NCBI GenBank assembly: GCA_947053925.1
Contig: CAMRUG010000001.1
Location: 124,001-188,000 of the forward strand
DNA: 64,000 bases
Direction of reading: 5' to 3'
Source of the DNA: an uncultured Clostridia bacterium
Lineage (GTDB): Bacteria; Bacillota; Clostridia; Christensenellales; CAG-314
In this document: positions 63,066 through 64,000 of the stretch, piece by piece
Numbering within the stretch: the stretch's first letter is position 1
Layout: the number at the start of each line of letters is the position of its first letter
Notes under the pieces: generated by a model
What the model was told of the DNA's origin: nothing
Seen by the model: only the letters and a program-made list of their open reading frames with translations
Database searches by the model: none
Made by a program: the position numbers and the translations under genes

Positions 63066-63602
63066 ATGAAATACCTTACTGTCGATTTACACGGTTATCA
63101 AGCGCAATTGCCTATTCTTCCATTACCTAGCGGAGTAAACATTGCTTTTTTTAATTTGCACGGCAATGTCGATATGACGGAACATTGCGGCAAGGAACTG
63201 GCAAAAATGGTGTCCGACTGCGATGTGCTTCTGACGGCGGAAAGCAAGGGCTTGCAGTTGACGCACGTCATTGCGCGCGAATTAGGACACAAATATTACG
63301 CTGTTGCGCGTAAGTCGAAAAAATTGTATATGCAAGACGGTATCGAAGTGGCAATAAAATCCAGTATTACTACGGGTACGGAGCAGAAAATGTATGTATC
63401 ACGCCACGACGTAGAACTTATGCGCGGCAAGAAAGTCGGCATTATCGACGATGTTGTATCAACAGGCAATAGCCTAGTGGGGCTTGAAAAACTTGTCGAA
63501 CTTTCCGGCGGAACAATTTGTAAAAAGGCTTTTGTACTTGCCGAAGGCGCGGCGGCAGAGCGCAAAGACATTTGCTATCTGGGCGTCATTCCTCTGTTAT
63601 AA
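63066..63602 (+). CDS. Type I phosphoribosyltransferase (adenine/xanthine PRT-like)
   Basis: 178 residues from ATG 63066, with CGGGAGA eight bases upstream (the frame extends to 62997 without support). The PRPP-binding loop VGIIDDVVSTGNSLVGL near 122 has the D-D and TG residues. ESKGLQLTHVIARELG near 60 and YYAVARKSKKLYM near 79 match purine PRTs of the Apt/Xpt group. These make nucleotides from bases and PRPP for salvage. The base recognised cannot be decided. Follows a perfect promoter. Confidence 0.85.
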   Translation: MKYLTVDLHGYQAQLPILPLPSGVNIAFFNLHGNVDMTEHCGKELAKMVSDCDVLLTAESKGLQLTHVIARELGHKYYAVARKSKKLYMQDGIEVAIKSSITTGTEQKMYVSRHDVELMRGKKVGIIDDVVSTGNSLVGLEKLVELSGGTICKKAFVLAEGAAAERKDICYLGVIPLL

Positions 63603-63741
63603 TCGAAAGTTGTTGTACAGATAAATTACCGTATCTTCATTGTTTACTAACAAACTCTTGCATTGCAAATAATTTTTACGATATGTACGAGATTTATCGT
63701 TAAGCGAAAATTTATTTTATCTTTATATTTAAGTTATAGTT

Positions 63742-63775
63742 ACCGAGTCCGATACAATATCGAACTCGGTTTTAT
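63742..63775 (+). terminator. Terminator after the phosphoribosyltransferase gene
   Basis: ACCGAGTCCGATA / TATCGAACTCGGT (one mismatch), 3-base loop, then TTTTATT. Confidence 0.7.
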
Positions 63776-63911
63776 TGTAGTCTTTTGGGGCAAAAATTGC
63801 CGAGCTGCTGTTTAGTGCTGGCAGTTTTTATATTTAGAGTAATTTTAGCATTATGTAGATTGAGGTAAGTCTGCAGAATTTATTGCCGTGTTTTAATCTT
63901 AGAGTCGTGTA

Positions 63912-63945
63912 CAAAAAACGAGTCGCAGTTATATTGCGACCCGTT
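63912..63945 (-). terminator. Terminator of a minus-strand gene beyond the right edge
   Basis: AACGGGTCGCA / TGCGACTCGTT (one mismatch) read on the minus strand, followed by TTTTTTG. Confidence 0.6.
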
Positions 63946-64000
63946 AATATTTTTCAAAAATGTTTTTTTACGATATTTTTATATATACTTGTTTTTTACG

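Larger units (their letters stand above)
63603..64000. other. Intergenic end of window, no gene seen
   Basis: Contains a plus-strand terminator at 63742-63775 and a minus-strand one at 63912-63945. The intervening sequence is AT-rich and has no coding frame that looks real. Confidence 0.6.

Overview
The window is AT-leaning bacterial DNA (roughly 40% GC by eye) with the look of a Gram-positive Bacillota, most likely an uncultured gut-type Clostridia. The signs are many lipobox-type surface proteins, InlB-type and BspA-type repeats, AGGAGG ribosome sites, SigA-like promoters with 17-bp spacers, a tRNA gene with encoded CCA, and families such as DegV, DUF1846, DUF975, split transketolase and YhaO/YhaN. 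The taxon is an inference; no rRNA is present.

Left end (1-1378): two tandem minus-strand DHH phosphoesterases of the NrnA type, the first cut by the window edge. Next comes a 27.5-kb block of ten plus-strand genes (1694-29210), bounded by a promoter at 1529-1557 and a terminator at 29225-29260. It holds an InlB-repeat lipoprotein, a complete oligopeptide ABC importer (oppA-B-C-D-F) whose binding protein and both permeases carry extra extracytoplasmic segments, a small membrane protein overlapping oppF, a 2539-residue subtilisin-family lipoprotein fused to a long leucine-rich-repeat array, and four more lipoproteins rich in Ig-like modules. The simplest reading is a cell-surface system that degrades protein and imports the peptides. 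A separate 1849-residue modular surface lipoprotein follows (29579-35128). It has its own strong promoter and a leader that contains terminator-like hairpins just before the ribosome site, so it may be controlled by attenuation.

Middle (35245-40446): small regulators (XRE, sigma factor, XRE), a divergent TetR/SDR pair with candidate operators, a tRNA-Arg(CCT) gene with tandem 117/118-bp repeats carrying copies of its own 5' end, and an AraC regulator. Then 40716-45380 encodes YhaO/YhaN-like DNA metabolism proteins plus a two-subunit transketolase. Two tandem XRE-membrane protein paralogues (45675-48735) share nearly identical promoters and HTH segments but diverged bodies.

Right part (48996-63602): alpha-galactosidase, metallophosphoesterase, DUF1846, an orphan transposase-type HTH protein, DegV, an XRE membrane regulator with a DUF975 protein, pyruvate kinase, pseudouridine-5'-phosphate glycosidase, a radical-SAM activase, a sigma factor, a hotdog thioesterase, a HAD phosphatase and a phosphoribosyltransferase. 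Several genes (AraC, XRE at 55697, HAD, and nearly TetR) have promoters placed so that transcription should start at the start codon, which suggests leaderless mRNAs. No phage, insertion sequence or CRISPR array was seen.
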